This document shows, piece after piece, positions 1-10,994 of a stretch of DNA of 64,000 nt. The stretch is from the NCBI RefSeq assembly GCF_022965805.1, contig NC_133101.1:20617054-20681053 (forward strand). The letters are read 5' to 3'. The stretch comes from Primulina eburnea (lineage: Eukaryota; Streptophyta; Magnoliopsida; Lamiales; Gesneriaceae). The notes beneath the pieces were generated by a model. It had not been told where the DNA came from and did no database searches. It saw only the letters and a program-made list of their open reading frames with translations. The position numbers and the translations under genes are program-made. Within the stretch, counting starts at the first letter, position 1. Each line of letters opens with the position of its first letter.

Positions 1-1165
1 AGAAGCCATACTTCTATTTTTCTTTACACTTATAAACTCCTTTATAAGCCGTTCAACACATTGAACTATTTTTACTTCTCAACGGGATCTAGAAAGCTAG
101 TACTTGTGTGGCCCTCAATGGTTCATTGATACAACTAGCCGTGGGTTCACATCTCCATGTGATTCGGACTAAACATGTCCTTATATGAGCATACCCCAAT
201 TGCTCCATTCTTACTTATCAACTCCTTGATAAAAAGAATGTCAGAACTCAAGTCTGATAGTACCCAACCAACCATGTTAAATGCCTAGCATCATCGCTTA
301 CATGATTCCCTAGGTATCAAATGATAGTGCCTGCAAGAACCATTCAATTATGGTTAGCGTACAGTAGGTCCCTTCAACTCATATATCCCGACCGATTCGA
401 CGACCATTGGTTTATCGAGAGTTGTCAATGAATCGATACTATGTGTCATGTCGTAGTTGCATCGATGGTGTAATCTATGAAACCCCTTTCATAATTACCA
501 CCATACTCTTGCCAGAGATTTCAACCTACATACACATGATAACACATAGGATATCCATACCCGAAGGTAAGCGGTGAATCCCCGACTACTATGCATCGAC
601 TCCTATGTGTTTCGACAGAACACCCAACCTTGCCACCTGATGACCCCATGAGAGTCGGTAAACAAGTCAAAGTGTAATTCTAGCACATAGAGTCTCAATG
701 TTGTCCCGGGTCATAAGGACTAATGGTGTACAACCATAAACTAGGACGTTTCCACTCGATAAGTGAGAACCACTTGGAAAGTCCTTTAATGGAGGGTTGT
801 TCAGTGCACTCTACCAGGAGCACCTATCTACATGCTCGGACATCACAATGTCCCCTACAAATGAAACATGGTACTCACATCGCAGATACTAGTCTCTAAC
901 TCGAGCGGCCTATATCCTTCTTAGTGGAGGCTGAATCGACTAGGAACCGTTTAGAATATACAGTATTCCAAATATGAGTTTCATGATACTCATCATATGA
1001 GCATCTCATATTCTTTCTACTATTTGTATATTCAAGGGCTTTATCTATGCAACTAGCATGGGTATACAGATAAAGATGTGCCAAAATAATAATTTCAAAT
1101 ATTATTAAAATAAAGATTGCTTATACATAGAGTTTCATTGTGAACACTCGGCCAACACTTGGCTC
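1..1165. repeat. Non-coding, probably repeat-derived sequence
   Basis: No convincing coding region is present in either strand. The segment ends abruptly where Tat-type integrase coding sequence begins, so it probably belongs to another element inserted into or joined to the Tat copy. On the minus strand it reads as AT-poor, LTR-like DNA, but neither end could be fixed because the left side lies outside the window. A Ty1/copia origin is a guess. Confidence 0.3.
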
Positions 1166-1594
1166 GACGGGCACCTACTCTAAAAGATAAACCCCTTATA
1201 ACCTGGTTTATGGATCTAAAGTAGTGCTACCAATAGAGATCGGTAATATTTGCCAGGGTTCATAGCTACCCGGAAGAAAATGATGAAGCTCGGGCCCAAG
1301 AACTAGACTTGGTAGAAGAAAAAAGAGCAAGAGCAACCATTCAAATGGAAGCTTATCGAAGGCGGGTCATGCGAGCTTATAATCAGAACGTTCGATCCCG
1401 AGAATTTCAAGTGGGAGATCTTGTTTTAAGAAAGCTAACTCAGCTGGAGAGGTAGGAAAGTTAGAGGCCCGGTGGGAAGGGCCTTACAAAGTAATAAAAA
1501 GACTCAGTTCAGGAGCATTGTATTTAGAAGATGTCCATGGTTGATCTTGAAAAGACCCTGGAATGATTTTCATTTGAATAAATATTATGCTTAA
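1166..1594 (+). pseudogene. Tat-lineage Ty3 retrotransposon integrase C-terminal fragment
   Basis: Conceptual translation gives the typical end of Tat/Retand integrases: a LVYG.KVVLPIEIG-like stretch, then ARVHSYPEENDEARAQELDL, a basic AYRRRVMRAYNQNV segment and the FQVGDLVLRK motif, followed by WEGPYKVIKRL and a final NDFHLNKYY before a stop at about 1592. At least one frameshift (near 1245) and a premature stop after LRK..QLER (near 1453) break it. The protein would have joined retrotransposon cDNA to the genome. It precedes the antisense ORF block and 3' LTR of the same element. Confidence 0.8.
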
Positions 1595-1656
1595 AAGCGT
1601 ATTTATTATCTGAAGATAAATGAAATTTTTTCTCAAGAATGTACGAAGTATGTTAT

Positions 1657-1850
1657 CTAAACCCGGAAGGCCCTAAGCCCCGGTAATTTATCTAAACCCG
1701 GGAGGTATGAGGCACCGGTAATTTATCTAAACTCGGGAAGCATTAGGTATCGGGTAATTTATTAAACCCAGGAGGCACGAATCCCCGGTAATTTATTAAA
1801 TCTGGGAGGCATGAGGCTTCAGTAATCTATTAAACACAAAGGGCAAGACA
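1657..1850 (+). repeat. Short tandem repeat in the Tat element 3' region
   Basis: About five diverged units of 35-40 bp share the pattern AAACCCGGGAGGCATGAGGC followed by CCGGTAATTTATTA. Tandem arrays between pol and the 3' LTR are common in Tat elements. No ORF crosses it. Confidence 0.75.
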
Positions 1851-2089
1851 TCCCGATTATTTTTCAAGACTTAGAAATTTTTTCAAGGTTTTAATGTTAT
1901 ACTTGAAGGCGAAATGTTGATAGAGAGCCGGTTATCCATTGACACTTGGAAATTTCTTGCATTCTTACAGAACTATCGAGGTATTTATCAATTGATATAT
2001 TGACAAACCAAAAAACAGAAAAAAATAGTTTCATTAATAAAAGCCCGAAGGTTGGAAGTACATACATCATGAAAAGAGAAATATGAATA

Positions 2090-4260
2090 CAATCCTATTC
2101 TACATTGCACGGTCTGGCTGCTCATTATTGCCTGCTTCTCCGGTTTCATCAGCCTCCTTGGGAAGGGATGCAATGGCGCGGTCAAAGTTAGGGAAGCCTT
2201 CCCTATCCTCCGGAAGAAGCCCCGCTTCTTTGAATTGTTTTGCGCACTTGTCAAAGCCTATCCAGAAGAAGGAATAAGATTTTTCCTCAACTGTCGTTCT
2301 AAACTCAGGAGATTGGAGAAAAGAAGCCCGCCACTCCTCCTCCAAGCGGCATTAGGCAGCCAAACTAGATTTAGCCTTATCCGCTCGAGCCTTCTCAGCA
2401 TTCAATCCATCCGATAAAAACTGAACCTGCACCTGAGAGGTAGATAGCATGTTCCTTACCGTGTTAGCCCGGGCTTTGGATTCCACAACCTCTGCTTGGA
2501 CCCTTTGGAGATTCACCAGGGCCTTCTCCAGCTGATGGTAATTCACTTGAAACAGTCTGCAGCTTGGTTACTACTTCTTCATTTAAAATTCGGCCTCGCT
2601 CTAGCTATACCTGCATATTTTGGTGAAGCTCAGTAGCAACCTGAGCTTGGTTGGTTTCCTTCTTAGCCAGTGAAGATACTTCTTCGAAGGCAACAACTAG
2701 CATTTGAAGGCCCTACAAGAAATAGTGATATATATAAAAATAAAAGAAAGGAAAAAGGAGAGGAGGGGAGGAAAATTAAAGTTTATAGAACACTTACCGA
2801 GAGGGTCCGAGAAATCCCCTCGAATAATTTCTTTTTGGGAATAGGGCCCGTAGATGAACATCTTTGGTAAGATACAGTAAGCTCTTGACAAGTTTCACCC
2901 GCTCCAAAGAAACCCCGTCCAGGAAGAGGTTGCCTCGAACTCTTTGCGGGTTGGTGTGGTGGAGCTCGGTAGGAAGATAGGTTGGGAGGGAGGAGCATAT
3001 CGGGTTGCCTGGGAAGAGCCTTGAACTCTTTCCTCAGCATCACTAAGGAGTATCATCTTTGGGTTGGAATATTTTCATTGAATCACCCGATGAGTTAGGA
3101 GGAATCATCTCTCTTTCTGTTTGATCAGTTTCCCGAGCCGAAACTCCTAGGGTGGCCGCCTCAGCTACGGCATGTGCTTGAGCTTCAACAACAGTTGGCT
3201 AAGCCAAAGTTTTCTTCCCAGTTGCAGCTTTTCGGGATGCACGCTTTTTCTCCTCAGCCGCCTTTTCAGCAGCCCATCTGTTGGCAAAGGCCTCTTGCAT
3301 CTCTGAGGTATCTGACAAAAAAAAGAGGGAAAAAGAGAACATGAATGTTAGAATAAATGTAAAGTATAAAGTAGGACAGGGAAAAAAGCAGAGCAGAAAA
3401 GGAAATTTCCGGATTTAGCGCCCGAGCCAGTAGCCATTGCCTCAATCACCCTGTCTAAAGGGTCCTCTGCCCGAGCACTCAACCCGTAAGCCAACAAGTC
3501 CTCAAATTTATAAGCCTGGGGAAGATCAGGCTGGGTTGGAATGCTGGTAAGAAAGCCAGTCAAGCACTGAGGAGGAGAGGGAAGGGTGATGTAGAAGAAC
3601 ATGCCTTTCCATCCCTTTAGAGAAGATGAGATATCATCAAGAAACCGACTTTTTAGACGGGCAGACAAATAAAAGGCATTGTCACCAAATGCAAAGAAAT
3701 AATGAAAGACAATGGGGATATTAAGGAGGTTGTGCATCTTAAAAAAATGTAAGTTGCAGCCATTATGAGAAAAGAGATGTGGTGAAGTAGGTTTATCGGG
3801 ATCCCGAAGAATTGGGCCACTTCGATGAAAAAGGTAGGGATGGGAAATCTGAGACCACTGCGTACTTGGTCTATAAAGAAAGTAAAGAAACCCTCTGGGG
3901 GCTTATCAACCTGATCTAAGGGACAGGGAAGCCGAATTTGAAAGGAAGAAGGAATAGATCATAGGAACCTAAGATCTTCTTCAGCCCTAGGACGAATAGT
4001 AGTCTCCATGGTGGAAAACAGGGAGCACTCGGGGCATCAGAATGAGGTGTGCTAGGAGCCTGGGCTTTACCTTTCTCCTTCTTAGAATCCCGAGAGGGGC
4101 CAGAGGTTGGAGGTTTGGTTTTTTGCATTTTTGGTTTTTGGAGAGGCAGAGGAAAGTTGGTTTCTTCACAGAAGGGGATGGTGAATCAAAGCGTGCCGCT
4201 ACAGACTCGTACTCAGGCGAGCCGCGCGCATGCGCTCTAAAAGTAGAAGAAGTACGACAT
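2090..4260 (-). pseudogene. Tat-element antisense ORF (Transposase_28 / gypsy-type transposon domain), decayed
   Basis: Between the integrase end and the 3' LTR the minus strand carries broken coding sequence. From 4128 downwards it reads a Lys/Pro/Ser-rich N-terminus. In shifting frames near 3950-3600 it then reads FQIRLPCPLDQVDKPPEGFF, RSGLRFPIP, an FHYFFAFG..AFYLSARL segment and SSLKGWKGMFFY. This is the conserved core I associate with the putative gypsy-type transposon family (PF04195) found as an extra antisense ORF in Tat elements. Further on come AEKAAEEKKRASRKAATGKK (about 3215-3290) and coiled-coil-like blocks at 2352-2546 and 2100-2345. Several frameshifts and stops mean no full protein can be made. 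The function of this ORF family is unknown to me. Confidence 0.6.
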
Positions 4261-4650
4261 TTTCTAGGAAAAAAAAGGTAGAAAGACTTACGAGTTGTTG
4301 AGACCTGACGGAAAAATTAGCAATCACTGGAGGAGAAGCACATCACGCCGGAAATTCGAGAGAAGATGAAAAGAGTGCGAGAGTGTAAAAGTTGGGGAGA
4401 GTCTGTTGTTTTATATAGGCGGAGGAAATTGATCTAAATCGTTGATATAAAGTTAAAGGGACGGTCATGATTCTCCTTGGAAATTGTACGATGAATATAG
4501 ACAGGCAAGCGCGGAATTCAAAGCGACATCCGACCTTTAGACTACTAGGGCTTACATCATACTCACGTCAGCCTTATGTCCCATAAGTTTCCCACACAAA
4601 CGCACTTCTTATCTCTCGGGACAGCGAGTAGAACTCTAGCTCGACTATTT

Positions 4651-4664
4651 GAGGGAGGGAGTGG
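4651..4664 (+). other. Polypurine tract of the Tat element
   Basis: The run GAGGGAGGGAGTGG lies directly before the TG of the 3' LTR. It fits a plus-strand priming site for reverse transcription and supports plus-strand orientation. Confidence 0.7.
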
Positions 4665-5345
4665 TGATACCCCGGGAAATATCCCATATTTTCTCGGGTC
4701 ATCACCGGTTTAGAGCCCGGGTAAGCAAGAGATCGGATCCGTCTTGCTCCGTGTCAAGCAAAGGCCGAGCTCATTTGAGATCCCAGAAGATTGGAGCCCG
4801 AGCAGCCAGGAGATTGGAGTAGCGAAGGCGGAGTCCATCTGCGAGCCCAGGAGGATAGAGCCCGGGCATTCCGATACAGGTGTCCTGTCTTAGATTGTAG
4901 GTATGAGACACCATGACTTGATCATCATTAAGAGATATTTTGGCATATGAAAGAGTGAAATGACTCAATCGAAGTAAGCATGACCTGTCAGACTTAACAA
5001 TGTTAGTAAAACAAAAGCATGGGCTGCTATCCCATCATGAGTAGTAACTAGATACTGAAAGCAAAATCATCATTGGTTTTCCTCCTATAAATACAAAGGT
5101 TTGTTTATTACTAAGGCATTCATATACACATTCTCTTGCAAAAGAAATTTTACTCTCCTCAAAATATTGACTTCAGCATCGGAGTGGTCAATCCGGAAAA
5201 CGATCCGGCTCCCCATTAACGATCTTTGTTATTTCTTGATTGTGTAGATATTTCAAGAGTAAGGAAAAACCCTTTCGTGGACAATCCTAGTCTGACCCAG
5301 TGAAATTCTCCACCCATCTCATACCCAATTCACCCGGTCACATCA
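4665..5345 (+). repeat. 3' LTR of the Tat-lineage element (681 bp)
   Basis: Begins TGATACCCCGGGAAATATCC after the polypurine tract and ends CACCCGGTCACATCA. A TATAAATACAAAG promoter-like motif lies at about 5086. Immediately after the LTR the sequence becomes CLF1-like coding DNA, which fixes the right boundary. The 5' LTR is outside the window, so the TSD (expected GGAAG, 5346-5350) cannot be checked. Confidence 0.8.
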
Positions 5346-5560
5346 GGAAGCATTGCTGATGGCATTGTTAGCAAGAGGAGGTCGCGGTATGAAGATGAGG
5401 TTTGGAAAAACCCGCTTGATTATGACGTTTGGTTTGATTATATAAGGTTGGAGGAGAGCGTCAGAGATAAAAACAGGATTGATAATGTATATGAGGGGGC
5501 CGTTTCAAACATTCCTCCCAACAAGATCAGTTATGTTTTATACGAAGATCTTGATGCCCA

Positions 5561-6289
5561 CACTACAAGAAATTTTTTAATTAACAACACACCCACGACA
5601 ACGATTTTATTAAAAACCGTTGTCTTTTGGAGGTCAAATACAACAGTTTTTAGGGTCAATGACAACGGTTCTATAAAACCGTTGTCTTTGAGCGTTTCTA
5701 TTAGCGTGTTTTTTTGGACAATCGACAACGGTTTTGTAAATTCGTTGTAGATAGAAGTGTTGTTTGAAACATTTTAGCGACGATTTCGCTAAAACCGTTG
5801 TCAATTTACTCTATAAATATCAGCATTTTCCATCCATTTTTCACACCCACCTCACAACACTTAAAATTTTTTATCTCTTACACAATTTTAGTTTCTATTT
5901 AGGATTAAATGTTTCGCTTTAATTTAGGGTAAATTTTTAAATATGAGTTAAGATCAAGAATATTGTTTGTATGGTAAGATTTTTTTTTTACCTAAAATAT
6001 TAGCGACGGAAATCATGGAAAAATCATCGCTAATGTGAGCGACGGAATTCATTCTGCCCGTCGTTAATTTTAGCGGAATTCATCCAACCGTCGTTAATTT
6101 TAGCGACGGGTTTCTATAAATCCGTAGCAAATATTTAAAAATCATCGCAAATTGTACCTACAACAAAGGTGAAAAACCGTTGTCTTTGAGCTTTGAGCGA
6201 AGCCTTTAACAACAGGGGCTTTAACAACAGTTTTAGAAAGCTACGACAACGGTTTTTAACCGTTGTCGTAGGGCATTTTTCTTTTAGTG
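5561..6289. mobile_element. Non-autonomous CACTA (EnSpm/CMC) transposon, 729 bp
   Basis: Starts CACTACAAGAAA and ends TTTCTTTTAGTG, which are inverted copies at 11 of 12 bases. It is flanked by a perfect 3-bp target duplication CCA (5558-5560 and 6290-6292), as expected of CACTA elements. Subterminal repeats ACAACGGTTTT / AAAACCGTTGT occur many times in both orientations, with a second motif GCGACGG in the middle. No transposase ORF is present, so it would need one in trans. Removing it rejoins LDA and QIVDRTRE of the CLF1 pseudogene in frame. Confidence 0.92.
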
Positions 6290-7101
6290 CCAGATTGTGG
6301 ATCGCACTAGAGAGGCGTACAGCTTGTGCCTCGAGACATTCCTCGCGACAAATTTTCTTTTGCCAAGATTTGGTTGATGGCTCCACAGTTGCAAATATGC
6401 CATTTAAACATTGATTGGGCATAGCAAATCTAAGGGTCAGCAATTGGTAGGGCCCCCAAAGATAAGATTTTTAAGTAGTACATTGAGATGGAGTTGCGGC
6501 TTGGTACATATAACGTTCTCGGAAGCTGTATGAGAAGTATTTGGAGTGGTTATCAGAGAAATCTTATGTCTGGAGCAAATTTGCCGAGTTGGAGAGGTAC
6601 TTGGCCGAAATCGAGCAAGCCAGAGCTCTTTTTGAGCTCGCGATCAACCAGCCTGCACAAGATATGCCAGAAGTGTTGTGGAAGGCTTACATAGACTTTG
6701 AAATATTAGAGTCCGAGTATGAAAGAGCTAGAGCCCTTTATGAGAGGCTTTTGAACCACACAAAACACTTGAATGTGTGGATTAGTTAAGCTAAGTTTGA
6801 GGCATCTGAGAAGTACTCGCAGGACTCAAATGCACATGAAAGCGATACTGAACAAAAGAGAAAATGTCTTCGGCATGCTCTAGCTATTTTGAAAGAACCC
6901 TTAGCTATTTTAGAACTTCTGAGCGTGGATTGACAAAGGAAAGAGCTACGCTTTTGGAGGAGTGGTTGAACATGGAAAGCGGCGTTGGTGAGCTCGAGAA
7001 TGTTGATTTGGTGTGTGTCAAGCTTCCAAGGAAACTCAAGAAGCGAAGGCATGTAGAAGCGAGGATGGGCCCGTAGCTTACAAGGAGTATGTGGACTACC
7101 T

Positions 7102-7724
7102 GTTTGCACAATATTTCGATTTGTCGGCGTGTCAGATGCAAAGATGTATCAATTTGTGTAAAAATGATAAAAATCTAACTTCTAAAAACACAATGATCGT
7201 ATATGCTAAACTTGACCTTCATTATAATTTTTTAAACAAATACAACGTCATAAACAAAGAAAGCTAAAGAAAAACTAATGGAATTCAAGAGATAAACTCC
7301 CAACATGATTTATATTTTCAATAAATTGTAAGAATTTACAAAATATTAATATAAAATAAAGAACGTTATTGAAATATGAAAGAATATGACTTGAACTACT
7401 GAAATCTGGAATGAAAACTATGAAAAAGATTGATTAAAGCTATGAGAATTATACAGAGAGTTTGTTAGAATTTGTACAAGAGATTGTTTGTTTCATTTGT
7501 GCTCTGTCGATTCTTTTTATCTCGTTCACGGTTTGGGCAGTTCTCTCCACTCCATTCACTGTCCTCGATCTGGTCCATGATCTTGTGTCCACGATCGGGT
7601 CTGCAAACTGCAATGTTGATAGTCTTGAATAACTATTGGGCTTTTCTTGTTCACTTTTTTGGTCAATTATTTCTAGGGCATGAGCTTTTTAAATATTAAG
7701 CCTAATTTTATTTTTTGGTGCAAA
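7102..7724. other. AT-rich segment in the CLF1 pseudogene, possible insertion
   Basis: CLF1-like coding sequence stops at KEYVDYL (ends about 7101) and resumes near 10020. The solo LTR explains only 7730-10015. The remaining 620 bp show no coding similarity. ACTACCT occurs on both sides (7095-7101 and 10017-10023), and the ends read TTTGCAC and GGTGCAAA, which may be a weak terminal inverted repeat. It may be a small transposon or a residual intron. Confidence 0.35.
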
Positions 7725-8585
7725 CACTATGTGGGGACCCGGACGCTAATTCATTCCTTAATCGTCTTTAGGAATATTTCAAACAATTATAATAAACAGG
7801 GTCTAAATTTTTTTTTTTATACAAATCGGAAACGTAATGTAATTAAATTCAAATTACATATTAAACATAACATAAAATTATTGTATAATCTACAATAATT
7901 CAACTAGGTTCAACTACATATCAGTACTGAATCCTAAGTTGCTTCTGAAGCCCGGATCTCCACGCTATCTAGTCCAGCCTCGTTCTCTTCTTGACCCTGA
8001 TCCTATCCCACCTGTTGCCATGCACACATACAAACAAGACAACAGCCGTAACTCCGGTGAGAATTATATTCTCAGTATAAACCATGTATACATGGAATCA
8101 TAAAAACAATATAAAAGCATGTAACAGATATTCCTAACATGTATCAAAATTAGAACCTGAATCAATACCATACTAAATCATGTTCTAAATATGTACCCTG
8201 ATCAGGAACATAATCAATATCAAGAATAACTCCTATTCTAAACATGTACTAATATCAGGAATATCAAGAGACAAGAACCATATTCAGGAACATAAATCAA
8301 CATCAATAAATATAAATCAATATAACTGTCACCCAGCCTCGTGACTCTACGTTTTAGACTAGACTCAATCCTAGCCTAGGGATCCCGATTTCCAGATGTG
8401 TTGTTCCTATATCGAATTCCGTAATAGAAGGAACAGTGATTCTATTTACTCGATATAACCAAATATGGTGTTCCTATATCGAATTCCGTAATAGAAGAAA
8501 TTCCAATCTATTTACTCGATATAACCAAACATCCGGTGTCCTGACCTAACCGTCATGGACTGTAGCTCTATCGCTAAGATCCTAT

Positions 8586-8723
8586 CTTGAGACATCGTGC
8601 AATGTGCCCGTGGCGATCCCGCCACTATCAGGCACTTTCGTCTACAAGATTTCTATACTATCTTGTGACATCGTGCAATGTGCCCGTGGCGATCCCGCCA
8701 CTATCAGGCACTTCTGTCACAAG
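8586..8723 (-). repeat. Duplicated long hairpin in the solo LTR
   Basis: Two units (8586-8648 and 8662-8723) each contain nested inverted repeats: GTGGCG/CGCCAC around a 4-base loop, then GTGCC/GGCAC, then an outer arm. The outer arm is CTTGAGAC with GTCTACAAG in the first unit and CTTGTGACA with TGTCACAAG in the second. The same paired structure occurs twice in the E1 LTR. Confidence 0.8.
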
Positions 8724-8898
8724 AATAATCATCTGATACCTGCTAGCTATAATTCAAGAACACAAGTACATCAGTCCAATCAATGCAAATATCAATGCGA
8801 TAAAGTAAAGTATGTGATTTAGGGAAACTCGAGCCAAACCTCACTCGAGTTGTGCAATCCCAACTCAACATTAATTTATAACTTTATCTTCTCACTCA

Positions 8899-8921
8899 GA
8901 AGAAGAAGAAGAAGAAGAAAT
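8899..8921. repeat. (GAA)n microsatellite
   Basis: Seven AGA/GAA trinucleotides in a row within the solo LTR. Confidence 0.9.
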
Positions 8922-9648
8922 CTCGACTCTATCTCGGTCCATTCCCAATCTGGTAATAACAATACCGAACAGATATAAGATCAATAAACAACTCAATTCA
9001 GAACCTGTTCTGATCAATACTCAATTCAAAACACATAATCTGATCAATGTCAATTGAGATACAATCTAATCCATATCGACGATATCCCGATATAATCAAA
9101 ATCACTACTGAATCTGATCAATATCAATTAACTGATGTTTCGACGGTATAACAATACAGTCTCGATAACCCCGTCAGTCCGAACATCACAGATTTAATAC
9201 CAAAACTCATAATCAATACCGATACCAGTCATAATCTCAATAACAATACAAATCTGATATGAAATCTCAGTCAAATTGATTCCAAAAATCATAACAATTA
9301 CATAACCAGTCTGTTCTTCAATCTGACTTCGATTCTATGATGTCTAACATGACAAGAACATCATATATGAATTCTATCTCATTCTGACAATATCATAATT
9401 TCAAATCGTGTCTAAACGTAACAAAACTTACGTCCAGTTGTAGCTGTCATCGCTAGGAACACGATACTGTCCTCAGATTTAAAATCAGACGGACGGATTG
9501 CTCGCAAAAAGGCGTAAGGATTTTCAACATATATATACAGAAGCTTTTCTCAATTTCCTCCGAATGAATCTATCAACGTTTGTATGTATATATATATATA
9601 CATCTCACGCCTACATACAAACGTGGCTTCTTTACGTTTTGCATGACT

Positions 9649-9845
9649 CGCGCATATGCGCGCCCAAGTCTCGCGCAGGCGTATCTCCCTTCGCGCATAT
9701 GCGCACCTCCATCCGGCGCATATCTGCCAGTTGCGCGCATGTGCGCCCGTTCTTATCGCGCATGTGCGCCAACTCCTCTGGACTTCCTCCTTGGCTTCTC
9801 TCATGGCTCGCGCATATGCGCGCACACTTTCCGCGCATATGCGCG
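9649..9845 (-). promoter_or_regulatory. Array of GCGCATATGCGC palindromes upstream of the LTR TATA box
   Basis: About eight units of CGCGCATATGCGCG or close variants (CGCATGTGCGC, GGCGCATATCTGCC) lie at about 9649, 9674, 9692, 9714, 9733, 9757, 9807 and 9830. In LTR orientation they sit just upstream of the TATATATATATA run (9583-9604). The units are self-complementary and alternate purine and pyrimidine. A transcription factor binding array or Z-DNA-prone tract is an inference from position and composition. Confidence 0.7.
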
Positions 9846-10118
9846 AGACCTTCTGGTCACGCACAAGCAATACTCCTCATTTCAAAATCTAATATCGACG
9901 TGTCCCGTTTATATCCCTTTCATTAGTCAATAAATCATTTCAGATTAATTTTCAGATTACGATAAATATACCCAATTCATTTCAAATTACGGTATTCAAA
10001 TCCTCGGACCTTACACACTACCTACTTTTTCCCTGAAGAAACACGATCTTCGACCATCAAGATTTTGGAACCAGCATACAAATGGAAGAAGCAAAAGACT
10101 GTTTCTGGTGATGACTGA

Positions 10119-10371
10119 TTTAACTCTTCTGATGGATGGGATGCTTATTTCTCTCTAAAGAAGCTATAGTTTTCTGATACGATTGTTTTTGTAGTTTCTA
10201 CTGTAGATGTTATCGCAACATATTTTCTTGAATTTGTAGTTTAGACAGATTATATTCTTTTACTCCACTGGCACTTCGGAAAAGAATTAAAACTTTATGT
10301 TGGATATTTTTTTTGTTGATGGATGACCTACTGCCACAGGATAAATAATGTTTGACATGTGGATGATTCGC

Positions 10372-10402
<31 letters not shown>

Positions 10403-10994
10403 CATATCAACGAAAACAAAAGAATTGATTATTTTTGTTATGGGTCCAGAAGAGTTGTAATAAACAGATGAGTAGGTCTCATGTGAGACCGTCTCACGGA
10501 TCTTAATCCGTGAGACGGGTCAACCCTACCTATATTTACAATAAAAAGTAATACTCTTAGCATAAAAAGTAATATTTTTTTATGGATGACCCAAATAAGA
10601 GATTCGTCTCACAAATATGACCCGTGAGACCGTCTCACACAAGTTTTTGCCTAAACAGATATGAACAGAATCAAAATACTTCGTTGGATTAAGGCAGGAT
10701 TTCCATGTATTTTGGTAAACAAAAATAACTGAATTCAGCAAAATTTGGTGTTTCCAGCCTCCTCCTAATTACTGGTTAACACACCTCGAACGGGAACATC
10801 AATGATTTCACGTTTAGACATGCCTCAGAAACCACTAAGTATCCTCACTGGTAAAACCTACTGGGTTCTTCATGTAAACTCCGTCGACGTGAGATTGCGT
10901 ATTGTTTTCTGCATCAATTTCACAGTACAAGACGCCTTTAGCTTCTTCATCATTCAAGTCAAGCTCGCTGTTAAGACTGATTTGTAGTCGTGGG
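10119..10994. other. Intergenic region between the CLF1 pseudogene and KEA3
   Basis: Both transcription units point towards this stretch, so it should hold the CLF1-like 3' untranslated sequence (10119 to about 10370) and the KEA3 3' untranslated sequence (below 10995). A TA microsatellite (about 10378-10402) and one MITE-like element (10470-10651) are present. No other gene is seen. Confidence 0.6.
10470..10651. mobile_element. 182-bp MITE-like element with 9-bp target duplication
   Basis: Bounded by a perfect 9-bp direct repeat TAAACAGAT (10461-10469 and 10652-10660). It starts GAGTAGGTCTCATGTGAGAC and ends CACACAAGTTTTTGCC. Near each end lies a near-palindrome GTGAGACCGTCTCAC. A second diverged copy lies at 34010-34169. 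The 9-bp duplication suggests Mutator-type mobilisation, but the termini are not a classical Mutator inverted repeat. Confidence 0.8.

Larger units (their letters stand above)
7730..10015 (-). mobile_element. Solo LTR of an E1-group chromovirus, 2286 bp
   Basis: Read on the minus strand it starts TGTAAGGTCCGAGG and ends GGGTCCCCACA, the same ends as the LTR of element E1 (49289-51088). A perfect 5-bp target duplication CACTA flanks it (7725-7729 and 10016-10020). There is no internal retrotransposon sequence, so it is a solo LTR left by LTR-LTR recombination. It includes a TATA run at about 9583-9604, an array of GCGCATATGCGC palindromes just upstream of it (9649-9845), and two copies of a long hairpin (8586-8648 and 8662-8723). 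It interrupts the CLF1 pseudogene. Confidence 0.95.
5346..10118 (+). pseudogene. CRNKL1: CLF1/CRNKL1 (crooked-neck-like) splicing factor pseudogene, interrupted by transposons
   Basis: Translated pieces match the HAT-repeat spliceosome protein CLF1/SYF3. 5395-5560 gives RYEDEVWKNPLDYDVWFDY and LEESVRDKNRI. 6290-6345 gives DRTREAYSLCLE. 6525-6790 gives KYLEWLSEKSYVWSKFAELE, PEVLWKAYIDFEI and YERLLNHTKHLNVWIS. 6930-7075 gives KERATLLEEWLNMES and KLPRKLKKRR. 7083-7101 gives KEYVDYL. The C-terminus resumes at 10024-10118 as FPEETRSS.IKILEPAYKWK with a stop at 10116. At least five stops or frameshifts (for example near 6365, 6434, 6530, 6787 and 6930) and an internal codon loss near 5515 disable it. 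A CACTA element, a solo LTR and possibly a third insertion split it, and the Tat element removed or displaced the N-terminal part. The stretches seen contain no recognisable intron, so a processed copy is possible but unproven. Confidence 0.9.

Noticed and set aside
9498..9933. Overlapping ORFs of 68-142 codons on both strands
   Set aside because: They are created by the GCGCATATGCGC array, which is open in many frames, and have no recognisable similarity.
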